A program made the translations under genes and the position numbers. 64,000 nt of DNA from Marthasterias glacialis. Lineage: Eukaryota > Echinodermata > Asteroidea > Forcipulatida > Asteriidae. Of this stretch, positions 25,400 to 37,456 are shown in pieces. The first letter of the stretch is position 1. Each line of letters starts with the position of its first letter. The notes under the pieces were generated by a model, which searched no databases, was not told the DNA's origin, and saw only the letters and a program-made list of their open reading frames with translations. The DNA lies in the NCBI GenBank assembly GCA_911728455.2, contig OU452223.1:7338174-7402173 (forward strand), given 5' to 3'.

Positions 25400-26460
25400 G
25401 GAGGAATTCCTGCCCCTCTGGTGAGTATGGAACCAGGTTTTGTACGCCATACCTTCACAAAGGTCCAAAAGAAGAAGAAATCACACATTCCTTCCAGAGA
25501 ATCTAACCTAATCGAGATTAAAGATGATGGTCTTGATAAATATTTAATTGTCCAATCCATGTCTTCCGGAGTCAAAAACAATCTACATACAGATTCCAAT
25601 GGCTGTAATTAAAAAAAAAAATAATTGTGTGACAAAGGCACTTTTAAACTCAACAAATCTTTAGAGAACATAGATCGTCACTTAGTCACTTCGCAAGAAT
25701 TTTGAGTTTTTCCTTGTTACTCTCAGATATACTAGCTTTTTCTGCAGATGATCCTTCTTCAATTGACCCGGATTCAATTTTCCCGGTAATGTTTCAATTC
25801 ATGAACGAGTGCCTCAGCTGTTGTCTTTGAGAATTTTCGTCAGCTTTGGCTTCCCTCCGTTGATCCTTGGTTTGCAACTACCTTTATCTATCATCCAAAA
25901 GCGACAGAGAAGATCTCCCTCTCATTGGTATTGATCTCTTCAATGATTAATTTGAGGACTCAATGATGAAGGAAGGCAAATGGCTCAAAACTGAAGACAG
26001 AATCGATTTTCGGCGGAGTTTCATCCTGTAAAACTGACTTTTCCAAGGAAAGTTGTAACAGCTCTAGACGAAACCAAGTTTCTTAAAAAAAAATAAAAAA
26101 AAACAAGCCAGAGACCTACCCACAGAATTCACCATACAGGGGCTGCTCACAGTAATAATTACTCCCGCCAAAGTAGCTCTACATCAGACAGATTCCATCC
26201 CACCAGATCCAGGCATTCCTTCAAGTCCCGAAGGTCACAAGGAAGTAAAGGCCAATGACTACTCAAAAGTACAAGTTCTCAATCCACTAAACTGAGAACT
26301 TGTACTTTGGAGTAGTCATTGGCCCCGGGTGGTGGGGGCTCTTCTTCAGGGTTTTTCTCATAGATGGTCTCAGATTACCATGAATCTTTGGGTTCTACAG
26401 ACAATTTCTTCTCGTTACCTCATGAAATCCATCTGCCAACGTCCATCTGGGAGCCAAGCC
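25400..26460 (+). mobile_element. DIRS-like (tyrosine-recombinase) retrotransposon relic
   Basis: Several pieces of coding-like sequence read in the plus direction. The most telling piece (about 26327-26460) resembles the start of a DIRS/Ngaro reverse transcriptase domain (HRWSQITMNLWVLQTISSRY). The pieces to its left would be the gag-like part. It is old, broken in many places and incomplete. No recombinase was found. The foldback at 26250-26324 lies within it. Confidence 0.4.
26250..26324. repeat. Foldback with 32-bp arms
   Basis: GGCCAATGACTACTC and AAGTACAAGTTCTCA on the left are mirrored by TGAGAACTTGTACTT and GGAGTAGTCATTGGCC on the right around an 11-base loop. The match is nearly perfect, much better kept than the relic around it. 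Confidence 0.8.
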
Positions 26461-26877
26461 CTGCAATGATTACATTGTACCAAGTGTTCTTCAGTTGCTA
26501 TGTCGTAAAAAACAAGTGTCTGCAAAGTTTTATTGGCAATTTGATAAAAGAGATAAGAATGGGATCTGCCTCTTGGTTGGAACAGTAACATTTACCAAAA
26601 CAAGATGCACATGTTCAATCATCTGTCTTGGTAATAATCTGTTAATGAATCCCAAAACCTGAAATAATAAAATAATCCTCTAAAGAAGTAGCATGCAAAA
26701 AAGGAAAAAGATGATTGCAAGTAAACACAGTCTAGGAGATACCTTGCAAAGAGAAGGATTCATTGGTAGAAAGGCTCTTCAGGGAGCATCATGACAGTCA
26801 ACCCAGAAAGTCTTTAAACCCTCATTTTAGTGAGTCCAGTGAGGCTTTCTACTTGGTGTCTTAACAACCTTTTTCTA
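26461..26877 (+). other. Intron sequence, nothing recognised
   Basis: No family, RNA or repeat ends were identified; part may belong to the DIRS-like relic to the left. Confidence 0.35.
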
Positions 26878-26879
26878 AA

Positions 26880-27165
26880 TATTATTTGTAATTTTTACCC
26901 ATACACCAATCTGTGTTAAGTACTGTATACTCAGTAATTTCCCGAGTCTTGTGAAAAAAATTCACAGGCATTTTCCTTGGGTGGGATTCAAACCCACGAC
27001 CCCTGCCATTCTAGAGCAGATGTCTTACCAACTAGACTACCGAGACTGCACGGTAGCTAGAGGCAGTTCAAATCCTATTAGCAGTGGGTACAGCAGGTAT
27101 CGGTGTATGGGTAAAAATTACAAATAATATTCTTTATCCCGAGGCAAAAATTAACATCTATGATA
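26880..27165 (-). mobile_element. tRNA-headed composite repeat with inverted ends, copy 1
   Basis: On the minus strand the core (about 27052-26975) is tRNA-like: A box TAGTCTAGTTGGTAAGAC, B box GGGTTTGAATCCCACC. It is framed by inverted copies of TATTATTTGTAATTTTTACCC and CATACACC (26880-26912 and 27100-27131). A second copy lies at 58100-58395 on the plus strand. A polymerase III core between inverted ends is unusual for a plain SINE. Confidence 0.6.
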
Positions 27166-28513
27166 ATGGTTGCGGAACCTTTTTCTGATTGTAATCTCTC
27201 AGATAGGCTTAGTTGAGACATAACGTACGTAGCTTTACCATGTCCTTCTCTCCCTAATTTTATTTCGGTGCTACTCTGCATTTGTATGTAACAAAGGTGA
27301 TTATTTCTGTTATAGAATATCCCAAAATCTATTAAGAAAATACTCACCTTTGTTTCCACCACTCCATTACTATTTAGGCACTTGAAGGGGGAAAAAGGGG
27401 CAAGTTATAGGTTTCTGACATGCGGGGTAGTTAAGCTACGTCATAGGCTTTGTTCTTACGCAGTGGGTGCGTGCGTGTGCGCATTTGGAAATGCATTTGT
27501 AGGTAAGGAAGGTGAGCATTTTCTTTAAAGAATGGAAAATCTCTGCTGATTTTGGGAGACTTGACTGTTTTAAGTAAGTGCCATTGTGATACAGTCTATG
27601 TCCTCTTTACACTCTCACTGATCGTGAATTGCATGCAGCATCAAGACCATTGGGTATGCATTTTCGCATGATTTATTTAACACGTCGCATCCTAAAGTGG
27701 CTCTGTTGGTCATTGTATCTTGTGACGTATGCCTCATCGTTGGTGAACTTTTACTCATGACACAACACAAGGTATAATTTGTAATGCATCTCTTCTTGCA
27801 TTGCAAAAACAGGCACTGGTCTCTCATGGACGTACAAATTACTTGTTGCCTAGTCCACATCATTTGCTAAAGCAGACCCAGCAGCAAAATGTCAACTCTT
27901 GGATTGACATTTGGATGGCTTTCATTAGTGATCTACAATTATCCTTAGATTAAATTTTAAAATGTTACGTAATGTCACAGCTGCACCTCTGCATACTGAA
28001 TAACCCAAGTACAGAAGCACCGGACCCCCTTAGCACATCAGACCAAAAATGTGCACAACAGACCAAACTGTTGACAAGATGTGCCAACCAGACCAATTCA
28101 TTCACAAGTAGAAAAACAGTTTGAAATCAAACTTGTTAAAAGTTTTTTTGTTATTTGCAAATTAGGTGTGTTTTTGAGAAACACTGAGTAACTACATGTG
28201 TATTCCAAAACAATGGCAAATACTACAAAGAGGGAAGATTTTTAATGGAGAACTGCAATGAGGACGCAGTTTAAAGCTTAACAGTTGAGGAGGAAAATCT
28301 ATTATGGCCTATGCTTTAGGGTTAAAATGGCTTTAGAACTTGTTCATGATCTCTTAAGGGAATGTTCAGGGACAAGGGTTTGTGTCCTCATCATTCCCCA
28401 ATTTGGACACTCAAGGTTCCCAGTCAGCCTGCAATGACTATGGCTCCTCATACAGGTCAAGGCTTGGCATGTGAGAGCAAGAGCCTAGCCCCACATCGGC
28501 CAAAGCTCAAGGG

Positions 28514-28573
28514 TCCTTTGCGGAAAGAGGGCTGTGGAGAGCATCCTTTGCGGAAAGAGGGCTGTGGAGAGCA
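28514..28573. repeat. Exact 30-bp tandem duplication
   Basis: The unit TCCTTTGCGGAAAGAGGGCT followed by GTGGAGAGCA occurs twice without a mismatch, suggesting a recent slippage or duplication. Confidence 0.85.
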
Positions 28574-29278
28574 TCCTGTGTGGTGCTCTCGCCTTGTCCA
28601 CGGGGCGGGCTGCTCCGGAGAGCATACTAGGCCCTTTTGCGTTGCCCTGTTATCCTTGAGCCATGTCTATCTCAAAGCATCTGTAGTTGTGATTTCACAC
28701 TGATGGATTAAGATGAAACTGCCCCTCTGGGATTAACTAGCTCATTACCTGACTACATTCACGTATGTTCACGTCCCATAGACTGTGCGTGCATTTAGAT
28801 CCTCGAGACGTGATTGCGCAAGAGGTCTCATGAGTAAACCGTCGTCGTTAATGACGTCGCTCGGCAAAATTTGTTCACGGTTGAGGGCCAAATATAAAAA
28901 ACAAGTTTGACACGCAGGAAAATGGTGAGAATTTGTCCATGCATAGAATATTTCATGCATTTCACTATTGTCAAGTAAAACAGTTCTTAAAAAATTGCTT
29001 TAAAGGTTAAACAGGCACCTAAGTGAAAAATAACCTTAAAAAAACACGTAAACTTTTTTTAAATTTAATTTGTTTTAAATCATTATATTGATCTATTTCC
29101 CGGGTTTTTACAATAATAACATGTATACTATCATCTTTATCAACGTATTATACATAATATCAATGTATTTTGGGGTGAAAAGGAAACTTTTTTATCCTGA
29201 AGTAAAGCATTCTACATGAAGGTCTACTTTGCCATATGTGCCACACATTATTTGATAGGCTCAACAAGTCGACATTGG

Positions 29279-29308
29279 CTTCGTTTCACGGCCGGCCACG
29301 AAACGAAG
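29279..29308. repeat. 30-bp palindrome
   Basis: CTTCGTTTC and GAAACGAAG flank a central GGCCGGCC core, with one AC/AC mismatch on each side. Confidence 0.7.
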
Positions 29309-29731
29309 TCACTGATTGGTTACCCTTTTAGAACTGCTCAATACTGAATGTAATGAGAAAACATAAGTACAAAAAAACCACAAATCTCTGCAAAATCGTT
29401 TCCTTTTCACTTGATTTCAAGTTGATGGCCTTATTTTACGCATTCTTCTTAATGTTTTGACAAGTACAATGTCAGGAAAACCCGGGAACATAGACAAATT
29501 TGGTTGTAAAGTTTGACCATTTTGTCACTGTTTTTGGCTCGGAAGAGTGAGGTTTAGTTGTAATTTTCCAGAAGGAAACTCCTTTGTGTTGTCCAAAACA
29601 AAACAAAACTGACAGAAAAAACGTTTGTAAATATCTTTCATGAAAAAAAAAAAAAAATATTACAAAATAGAGTTGATGTTCATGGATGACAAAAGCAACC
29701 CTGTTTTTGTTTAGCCTCGGTACATTTCATG

Positions 29732-29775
29732 TATGTTTCAGCCGCTCGTTTGGCCAAACGAGCGGCTGAAACATA
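29732..29775. repeat. Perfect 44-bp palindrome
   Basis: TATGTTTCAGCCGCTCGTTT GG is followed directly by its reverse complement, with no spacer (centre 29753/29754). Weaker pairing continues a few bases outside. Perfect spacer-less palindromes of this size are unstable and rarely persist. Confidence 0.85.
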
Positions 29776-30294
29776 CGTGAGTCTCAAAGGCCAGGTTTAT
29801 GCATGCATTTCACTCCAATGACATGGCTGATGGCAGCAGTCAGGATGGCCTCTTGTCCGTAGGGGTAACCAGCTTAACTTCACCTGTGTTGGATACAGGT
29901 TGGACCTTACCAGCCAGCTAGACCATCTGGGATACCATCCTCAGATGGTCTGCCACTTTGCTGGCTACAGCAAGATAGCCTTGGTACCCCCAACCACTCA
30001 CTGTTCCACCCGTTGAAATAGTCCCTTTCTTTGCCAGCAATGCAAAGCTCAACTCAAAACGAATTTGCACCCGATTTTAAATCCCACAATAGTTGTTAAC
30101 CTCACAAATAAAACCCAAGCACAGATCATATGATGTAACAATTGGGTGTCCAGTTAAACCTTGTACGTGGCTAGCCTACTCTGAGCAATAGCTGTGACAC
30201 ACGATAGATATTTAATAAGAGTTAATTTATTTAACAAACTACTTTTTGGGCAAAGTAAAATACTTCCTTGAATCCAAGTTTTGCATTCATTTAA

Positions 30295-31269
<975 letters not shown>

Positions 31270-32640
31270 TTCCGTACACCTCAGCAAAACAATGTCAAAA
31301 TCAAGCAAAGAAAAAGTTGTACAGAAAAACAAAATTGTTGATTCTACGGTGGACCTCCGTCATCCATTCTACATGCCTGTGATCACAGGAAAATCCATGT
31401 GGAGTTTGCTCCATCTGGTCTACAATGGCAAGGAAAACCTTAACGGCATGGCAAAATAGTTTGGCACGCAAGACACCCATGCAGAGTCGTGAAGATTAAA
31501 CCACAGCTTCACACCAAACCATATATCCTCTGGACCTCCACCTGATAAATGTTAACAGTTAAGCTTCAGATAATTCGCTATCTTCCACCTACGAATATGA
31601 TCATCCGATCCCCGCCTCATCGGAATAACCAAGCCTACACCATATACCAGCAGAGTTCTGCACTTACCCTCCACATTCCCCGGCTTCCAGGCTCTTCCAT
31701 GGTCATATTTCCCGTGCAATCCTCGCCAATCTGAGTCAGCACATCCTTCAGTGGGTCCCTACTCCAGTTTTTTGCCTTTCAGCACCTTCCACCACATGAT
31801 TTCTTTAGGAATGGGCACTAGATTGAGGTAATTTTTTTCACTCTTGGAAAACTACACTCCTTACCGCTCTGGTGTTTGCTGGCATCATTTTCCTTTGTAA
31901 TGACATGCTAATTATTCCCAATGACACCAAAGAAACAACTGGAATCACTCTGAGATTTACCGCCAGTCCAGAAGTGAATTTGTTTATGCTCAGGCTTCTG
32001 CTCCTCAAACATACAATGTTGTGGGTCCCCCTTCTTGGTATTATTCCTAATCTGGACCCTTCTCTCCATGGAGCTCCGATGAATCAGATCATGATTTTAT
32101 TGAGCCAGAGATCACTTTTATATTCCATAGAGGGAAATGGTCATTCCTATTCCTCCACCAAAATTTACCTTTCCTGAAGACAGTTTTTGCTCTGAGAAGA
32201 GGCTTTCACAATCATTCAAAAGAATAGTCTCTTAGAATTTTTTCATGTGAATCATCTCTCTTTAAAACTAGTGCCGATGATACTGATAGATTGTTCACAG
32301 TTCCATCTGTCTTGTGAGTAGTTAAAGACATACTTCAATCAGATAAAGCAACTGGAAAAAAACATTTTTCCAGATAAATGCACAAAAGATCTCAATAAGT
32401 CTTGAGAGGCTAGACCCCAGTTATGCTCTGGGGCCCATGTTTTACTTTCTTAAATTTCTCAACCTTACTATCAAACACCCTAGCTCAGTCTTCAGAAGAC
32501 CCTCTGACATGTTCAAATTCCTTGATGGCTGTCTAGGCCCCTGTCTTTTATAATAGTACCTTCGCCTCCAATTCTGTTAACATTTTCTCTCCAAATCCAT
32601 TTTTGTCTACTCTACTAGAAAAATAATAAGTGGGGTTGAC
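31270..32640 (+). other. Coding-like relic of unknown family
   Basis: C-rich sequence with protein-like stretches in the plus direction: MSKSSKEKVVQKNKIVDSTV near 31292 and an acidic/Pro-rich stretch (SSDESDHDFIEPEITF) near 32070. The style resembles the gag-like part of a YR retrotransposon such as the relic at 25400-26460. No diagnostic domain is visible. It is broken in many places and old. Confidence 0.3.
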
Positions 32641-32837
32641 GGACACACACAATAAAAAAAAAATAATACAAAAAAAAGAGATAGTTTTTTTTTAAAGAGT
32701 GTGTTTTTTGTATACTCTCCAGACATGCAGTGATGCTTTGTATTTTGTTTAACAGAGTTGCTTGTTGATGCGCATTGTAAATGCAAATGTATCGATGCTG
32801 AATATTTTCTTACCAGAACAGAAAATACCTGTGGATC

Positions 32838-33326
32838 TGGGAGTATTTTGACTAAAATTAAACCGGAAATTAAAGCCTGTCAGCCAAGACAGCAAGCAGG
32901 CTTCATGGGAGGCTTTTCAACAACAGACCATCTACATGTACAAGCAGTAAATCAATTTATTGAAAATTCAAATGAATATCAGCTCAACATCTGCCTGGGA
33001 TTCCTTTATTACCAGAAAGCTTATGATACCATTCAACATAGTATCATGTACGATGCACTAAGGAATAAAGGAATCAATAAAAGATACATTCACATCCTCA
33101 AAGACATATACACATATGCATGTAGACAACAGTGTCTCAAAAGAAGTGAAGATAGACACACTATCACCAATGGAGGAAGTGTTTAAGAAGTCCTACTTAG
33201 AGAAGAAGGGTATCAACATAGATGGGGAACAACTAACTGACCTCAGATTTGCAGACGATGTAGGTCTGATAACAACATCAGTAAAAGATATGGAAGTTCA
33301 ACGATGCAGTTTGGGTAACAAAAGTT
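32838..33326 (+). mobile_element. RTE-type LINE, 5' part of a split copy
   Basis: Reverse transcriptase blocks in the sense orientation: QQAGFMGGFSTTDHLHVQAV, then AYDTIQHSIMYDALRNKGI near 33020 and QLTDLRFADDVGLITTSVKD near 33230 with intact FADD. It is cut at 33326 by the 4.1-kb LINE, and the same protein resumes at 37457. There is a deletion and a frame change between 33180 and 33190, so this copy was already damaged or decayed later. It lies in NSF intron 4. Confidence 0.8.
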
Positions 33327-33579
33327 AACAAGACCAGAGGGCGCTGTTCATCATGGAGGACATGTATTTTTTTACTCTCTCAGTTCAACATTTTTAATCC
33401 AGTTTTATCTCCTTTTTAATTTGCCATCTAATCATATCTTGTTTACTTTAATGTTCATTGGACTGTCTGGAACATTTTGTGGAAATTTTGGAGCTGTTGT
33501 GATGTCCTGAAAAAGACTTTTTAGAAATTGTGAATTTGAATCTGTTACTGCCTGTAACGCTGTCTTCATTGAACATAAC

Positions 33580-36500
33580 ATGGCTGACTTTGTGTATCTT
33601 CTGATGTTCATGCTACTGCCTGCTGTTTTCATCTCTTGTGAGTTCATCAACACTGTGTATCCTGCTAAATGTGTTAAGGACTTCTCATCAGTCACATTTA
33701 GTAACCACAAGTGTAAGTTTACAGGATCTCCAAGGATGTTGTACTGTAACCATATTGCCACTTTCCACTGCCGTTTATTGACTATACCTGGTGACATTCA
33801 TCCTAACCCAGGCCGAAGACCATGTTGCCTGCTCTGTGACAAAACAGTTCGTATAAATCAAAAATCTCTTCAGTGTAATGAATGTACTGGACATACTCAC
33901 ATTAAATGCATCCCCTTATCTGTTGAATGCTACAATAGACTCCAGACTTATAACTCCCAAGCTGATGAAACACCCTCATGGACCTGTTATATGTGCATTC
34001 TTCCGAAGTTAGATATTTCTCTTGAGATGTCCGTTTTATCTGATTCACTTTCGAATGATACTGTTGGGTCACTGTTAAGTCCCCATGGTATATCTGGCAT
34101 TCTTTTTAACGCACGAAGTGTTAAAAATAAACTTATCGAACTTCAGGGAGTTGTTACTTCTCAAAACATTGACATTATCGCAATAACAGAAACGTGGTTG
34201 ACGTCTGATATTCCAGATTCAGCTATCTTACAGGATTTTTTCATCGCTAGAAAAGACAGAGGTTCGAGAGGAGGCGGTGTGCTTCTTGTTATGAGAGATG
34301 ATTTAAATCTTCAACCTTTTACACCCGATGCTTTTGAGAATGATTCACTTGAGAGTGTTTGGATGACATGTACTATCAATTCAGAAAATTGGCTAGTGGG
34401 TGCTGTTTATCAACCATCTACCGATACAACCTTCATTGAGAAGTTTGATGAACTTCTCTGGAATTTTCCAATGGATACCTTTTCTGGTGTAATAATCTTT
34501 GGTGACTTTAATATAAACTGGAATCTTAAAAATAACTCGTCTAAACTGTTTTCAGATTTACAACAGTTGAGCATCTCAAACGGTCTTCATCAACTGGTTA
34601 ATGACCATACTCGTAGATCAACTGTCTCTGGACCTCGTGGCACAATAAATGGTACAACCCTTGACTTACTTTTTTCATCAAGACCAGATCGTGTGATTGG
34701 TGTAAATGTGGTGGACGGTTTAAGCAACTCTGATCATGATGCTGTAACTTTCCAGATCGTTGGGCAGCCCAGACGACTGCAAAAACTCCTGCGCACTTGC
34801 TTTATGTACAAAAAAGCAAATGCAGATCACCTTAAAAATCTGATTAACACTGTTCCCTGGGACTCTTTTGTAGATCGAAACATTGATACATCCTGGTCGT
34901 CATTCCTAGATGTTTTCATGGCCTGCATCAAGGACAGTGTTCCATCTCGTAAGCAAAAGAAAAGGTCCAAGTCATGGCTCACACCTGAGATACGTAAACT
35001 CATAACCCTCAAGCGCCGTCTTTTTTGTCGCGCAAAGGAAAGTGGATGTGTCAACCTCTGGAAGAAATATAAATCTTTCCGTAATAAACTCAGTAATACA
35101 GTTAAAGTTGCCCATGCAAATCATATCAACGAGTTACTGCGTTCCGAAAAGGGAAAGAAACATTTTTGGTCGTTTATCAGGTCTCGCAGAGTTGAACCTG
35201 ATGTTAAGTCCTTCATTATCAATGGCAATCTAAGTACAGATACTGCCTGCATAGCTGATGCCTTCAATGCTCACTTTCAGAGTCTTTTTACAAGGCCTTC
35301 AGACAGTGCAAATTTATGCATCACTTCACCGGTATTACCGATCCCTCTCGTGACCACCCTAAGAGTAAACGGCTACCATGTTTTGTGTAAGATCAACAAA
35401 ATGACTCGTGGAAAAGCCATCGGTCCTGATCAAATATCCGTCGATATGCTGAAGCTCTGCACAAACGAGATTGCACCGGTTCTTGCTAGACTATTTAATC
35501 TTTCTTTGAGCACTGGTGGACTACCAAAGGGATGGAAACAAGCGAACATTGTTCCTATCTTTAAAAAGGGGAACAAAATGGAACTTAATAATTATCGCCC
35601 AATTGCTTTGACATCTATCATTTCAAAACTACTCGAAAGCATCATCTGCGATTGTCTTCGTGATCATTTATGTCATCATGGTCTCTGGGCAAACTCTCAA
35701 CATGGTTTCCGACCCGGTCTGTCGTGCGAAACATTACTTATGAATTGCACGACAGAATGGTTTAAACACTTAGACAAACCCTCATCTAGAGTTGACATTA
35801 TCTCATTGGACTATAGTAAGGCTTTTGATAGCCTCTGTCATCAAACCTTGTTAATGAAACTCAAACTTACATATGGCATTTGTGGTGTACTTTTAGACTG
35901 GATGAAATCTTTTTTATGCGGTCGTTTTCAAAGAGTGGTTTTTAGAGGACACTCTGCGGACTGGATACCAGTGGAGTCAGGAATACCTCAAGGTTCCTGT
36001 CTCGGACCTCTTCTATTTAGTATTTATGTCAATGACCTTCACCTCCACATAAATTCCTCCATACGCCATTTTGCAGACGATACCTTTTTATACCACTCAG
36101 TAAATTCTCAATGTGATGAAAACATTTTACAAAATGATCTCAATAATCTTGTTGTTTGGTCAAATGCTAATTCCCTTTTATTGAATGCGTCCAAGTGTAA
36201 AGTGTTATCATTAAACCGTAGTAGATCCCGTACCAAGCCTCAATACCTTATCCGGGATCAGCCACTTGAGACTGTTGACAATCTGAAATTACTTGGGATC
36301 ACAATATCGTATAATATGTCATGGGACTGTCAGGTCCAAAATACTGTTTCCAAGCGCAATAGATTATTGGGTTTTATTAGATGTGTTGCAGGCCACTCGT
36401 CTTCCGCTGCTTTATTACAATTGTATGTCTCACTTGTTCTTCCGATTTTAGATTACTGTTCCCCGGTATGGAATCCCTATTTACGTAAACATGTAGATGC

Positions 36501-36654
36501 CATTGAAAAAATTCAACATACAGCTACTAGAATGATCCTAAAGCAGAGGCGCCAAGATGAACCTTATGATTCTAGGCTTGCTCATTTAAATCTAGTTCCA
36601 CTTAATGAACGAAGAGAGTACCAAAGCTTAAATGCTTCATTGCTAAACTGTTAA
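33580..36654 (+). CDS. LINE polyprotein: 2A-like segment, PHD-like finger, endonuclease, reverse transcriptase
   Basis: 1024 codons. Residues 1-20 are hydrophobic (MADFVYLLMFMLLPAVFISC). GDIHPNPG lies at 71-78, a 2A-like motif, but it is followed by Arg, not Pro. A Cys/His-rich PHD-like finger spans about 82-139 (CCLLCDK, CNECTGHTHIKC, WTCYMC). The APE endonuclease spans about 172-405 (LFNARSVKNKL, AITETWL, IFGDFNINW, SDHDAV). RT spans about 600-880: NNYRPIALTSIISKLLE, SLDYSKAFDS, SGIPQGSCLGPLLFSIY and HFADDTFLY with catalytic FADD near 831-834. The frame ends after NERREYQSLNASLLNC. The usual C-terminus (KWSALPTTLKDSFVLDSFNV) continues in another frame to about 36890, so a single 1-base indel near 36630 removes about 90 residues. 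All catalytic motifs seen are intact. Confidence 0.9.
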   Translation: MADFVYLLMFMLLPAVFISCEFINTVYPAKCVKDFSSVTFSNHKCKFTGSPRMLYCNHIATFHCRLLTIPGDIHPNPGRRPCCLLCDKTVRINQKSLQCNECTGHTHIKCIPLSVECYNRLQTYNSQADETPSWTCYMCILPKLDISLEMSVLSDSLSNDTVGSLLSPHGISGILFNARSVKNKLIELQGVVTSQNIDIIAITETWLTSDIPDSAILQDFFIARKDRGSRGGGVLLVMRDDLNLQPFTPDAFENDSLESVWMTCTINSENWLVGAVYQPSTDTTFIEKFDELLWNFPMDTFSGVIIFGDFNINWNLKNNSSKLFSDLQQLSISNGLHQLVNDHTRRSTVSGPRGTINGTTLDLLFSSRPDRVIGVNVVDGLSNSDHDAVTFQIVGQPRRLQKLLRTCFMYKKANADHLKNLINTVPWDSFVDRNIDTSWSSFLDVFMACIKDSVPSRKQKKRSKSWLTPEIRKLITLKRRLFCRAKESGCVNLWKKYKSFRNKLSNTVKVAHANHINELLRSEKGKKHFWSFIRSRRVEPDVKSFIINGNLSTDTACIADAFNAHFQSLFTRPSDSANLCITSPVLPIPLVTTLRVNGYHVLCKINKMTRGKAIGPDQISVDMLKLCTNEIAPVLARLFNLSLSTGGLPKGWKQANIVPIFKKGNKMELNNYRPIALTSIISKLLESIICDCLRDHLCHHGLWANSQHGFRPGLSCETLLMNCTTEWFKHLDKPSSRVDIISLDYSKAFDSLCHQTLLMKLKLTYGICGVLLDWMKSFLCGRFQRVVFRGHSADWIPVESGIPQGSCLGPLLFSIYVNDLHLHINSSIRHFADDTFLYHSVNSQCDENILQNDLNNLVVWSNANSLLLNASKCKVLSLNRSRSRTKPQYLIRDQPLETVDNLKLLGITISYNMSWDCQVQNTVSKRNRLLGFIRCVAGHSSSAALLQLYVSLVLPILDYCSPVWNPYLRKHVDAIEKIQHTATRMILKQRRQDEPYDSRLAHLNLVPLNERREYQSLNASLLNC

Positions 36655-36892
36655 CTAACAATCGTAGTGACACTGTTCCCTCATTAAATCAAATTACCAT
36701 CAACAACAGGCATGTAGATAAACTTTGTTTCAACCATCTTTATTCTCGGACAACTTCAACAAGGAACAATTGCATTTTTTCTTTTCCGAGAAAGTGGTCT
36801 GCCTTGCCAACTACCCTAAAGGACTCCTTTGTACTTGATAGTTTTAATGTTTTTAAAAGAAAACTGAAAAACCACTTTCATACACATTATTA

Positions 36893-37430
36893 ATGTTCTT
36901 TTTTTTAATATCCACTTATTTAGTTTTTAGTAGGTTTGTAACTTTGCATGGTGGGTATGCAGTGTGGTGGGGGTTTGCCGTGGTACTGTGTGGTTTTTTG
37001 TGTGTTTTTTTGTTTATGTTTTGCTCCTGGTCTGTTTTTTGTTTGTTCTTTTTTTTTGTCTGTTTTTTGTTTGTTCTTGTCTTGTTTTTTTGTTATCCAG
37101 GTTGGACAGACACACCTCATGGTGACAGTGCCTGCACTTTTGTCAGTCCTGGCAAACCTGGATTTGTTTACTTTTTGATTGTCATGACTGTTTTGTTTGT
37201 GGTTTTTGTTTTTGTTTTTGACGTTGTTTTTGTTGTTGTTGTGTTTGTTGTTTTTGTTACTTTTGATACTTTTGTGGTTTTGTTTTGTTTGTTTGTTTTT
37301 GTCTTTTCTGGTTTGTTTGGTTTGGTTCACATGTAGATATTCTGTAGTTTATTCTAGTTATGTAAATTTTCTTGCCACCTTATTGTTTTAAAATCCTTTT
37401 TTTATTTCTATGTTGTGTATTGAAATTGCC
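36893..37430 (+). other. T/G-rich 3' UTR of the LINE
   Basis: Extreme T/G composition (TTTTGTTTTTGTT-like runs). It yields long but meaningless open frames on both strands, of Phe/Val/Leu or Asn/Lys composition. It lies between the end of the reading frame and the (AATAAT)n tail. Confidence 0.7.
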
Positions 37431-37456
37431 GAATAAATAATAATAATAATAAAGTT

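Larger units (their letters stand above)
33327..37450 (+). mobile_element. Near-intact CR1/L2-group LINE with 6-bp target duplication
   Basis: A 4.12-kb insertion flanked by AAAGTT at 33321-33326 and 37451-37456 and nested in an RTE LINE. It has a 250-bp 5' leader (GACCAGAGGGCGCTG near its start), one long ORF (33580-36654), a T-rich 3' UTR (36893-37430) and an (AATAAT)n tail at 37432-37450. The complete structure, direct repeats and long open frame mean a young insertion. The tail matches CR1/L2-group elements, which prime on short repeats. It lies in the sense orientation in NSF intron 4. Confidence 0.9.

Noticed and set aside
36893-37336. 147-codon plus-strand and 136-codon minus-strand frames
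   Set aside because: Both come from the T/G-rich 3' UTR of the LINE; the Phe/Val or Asn/Lys monotony shows low complexity, not a protein.
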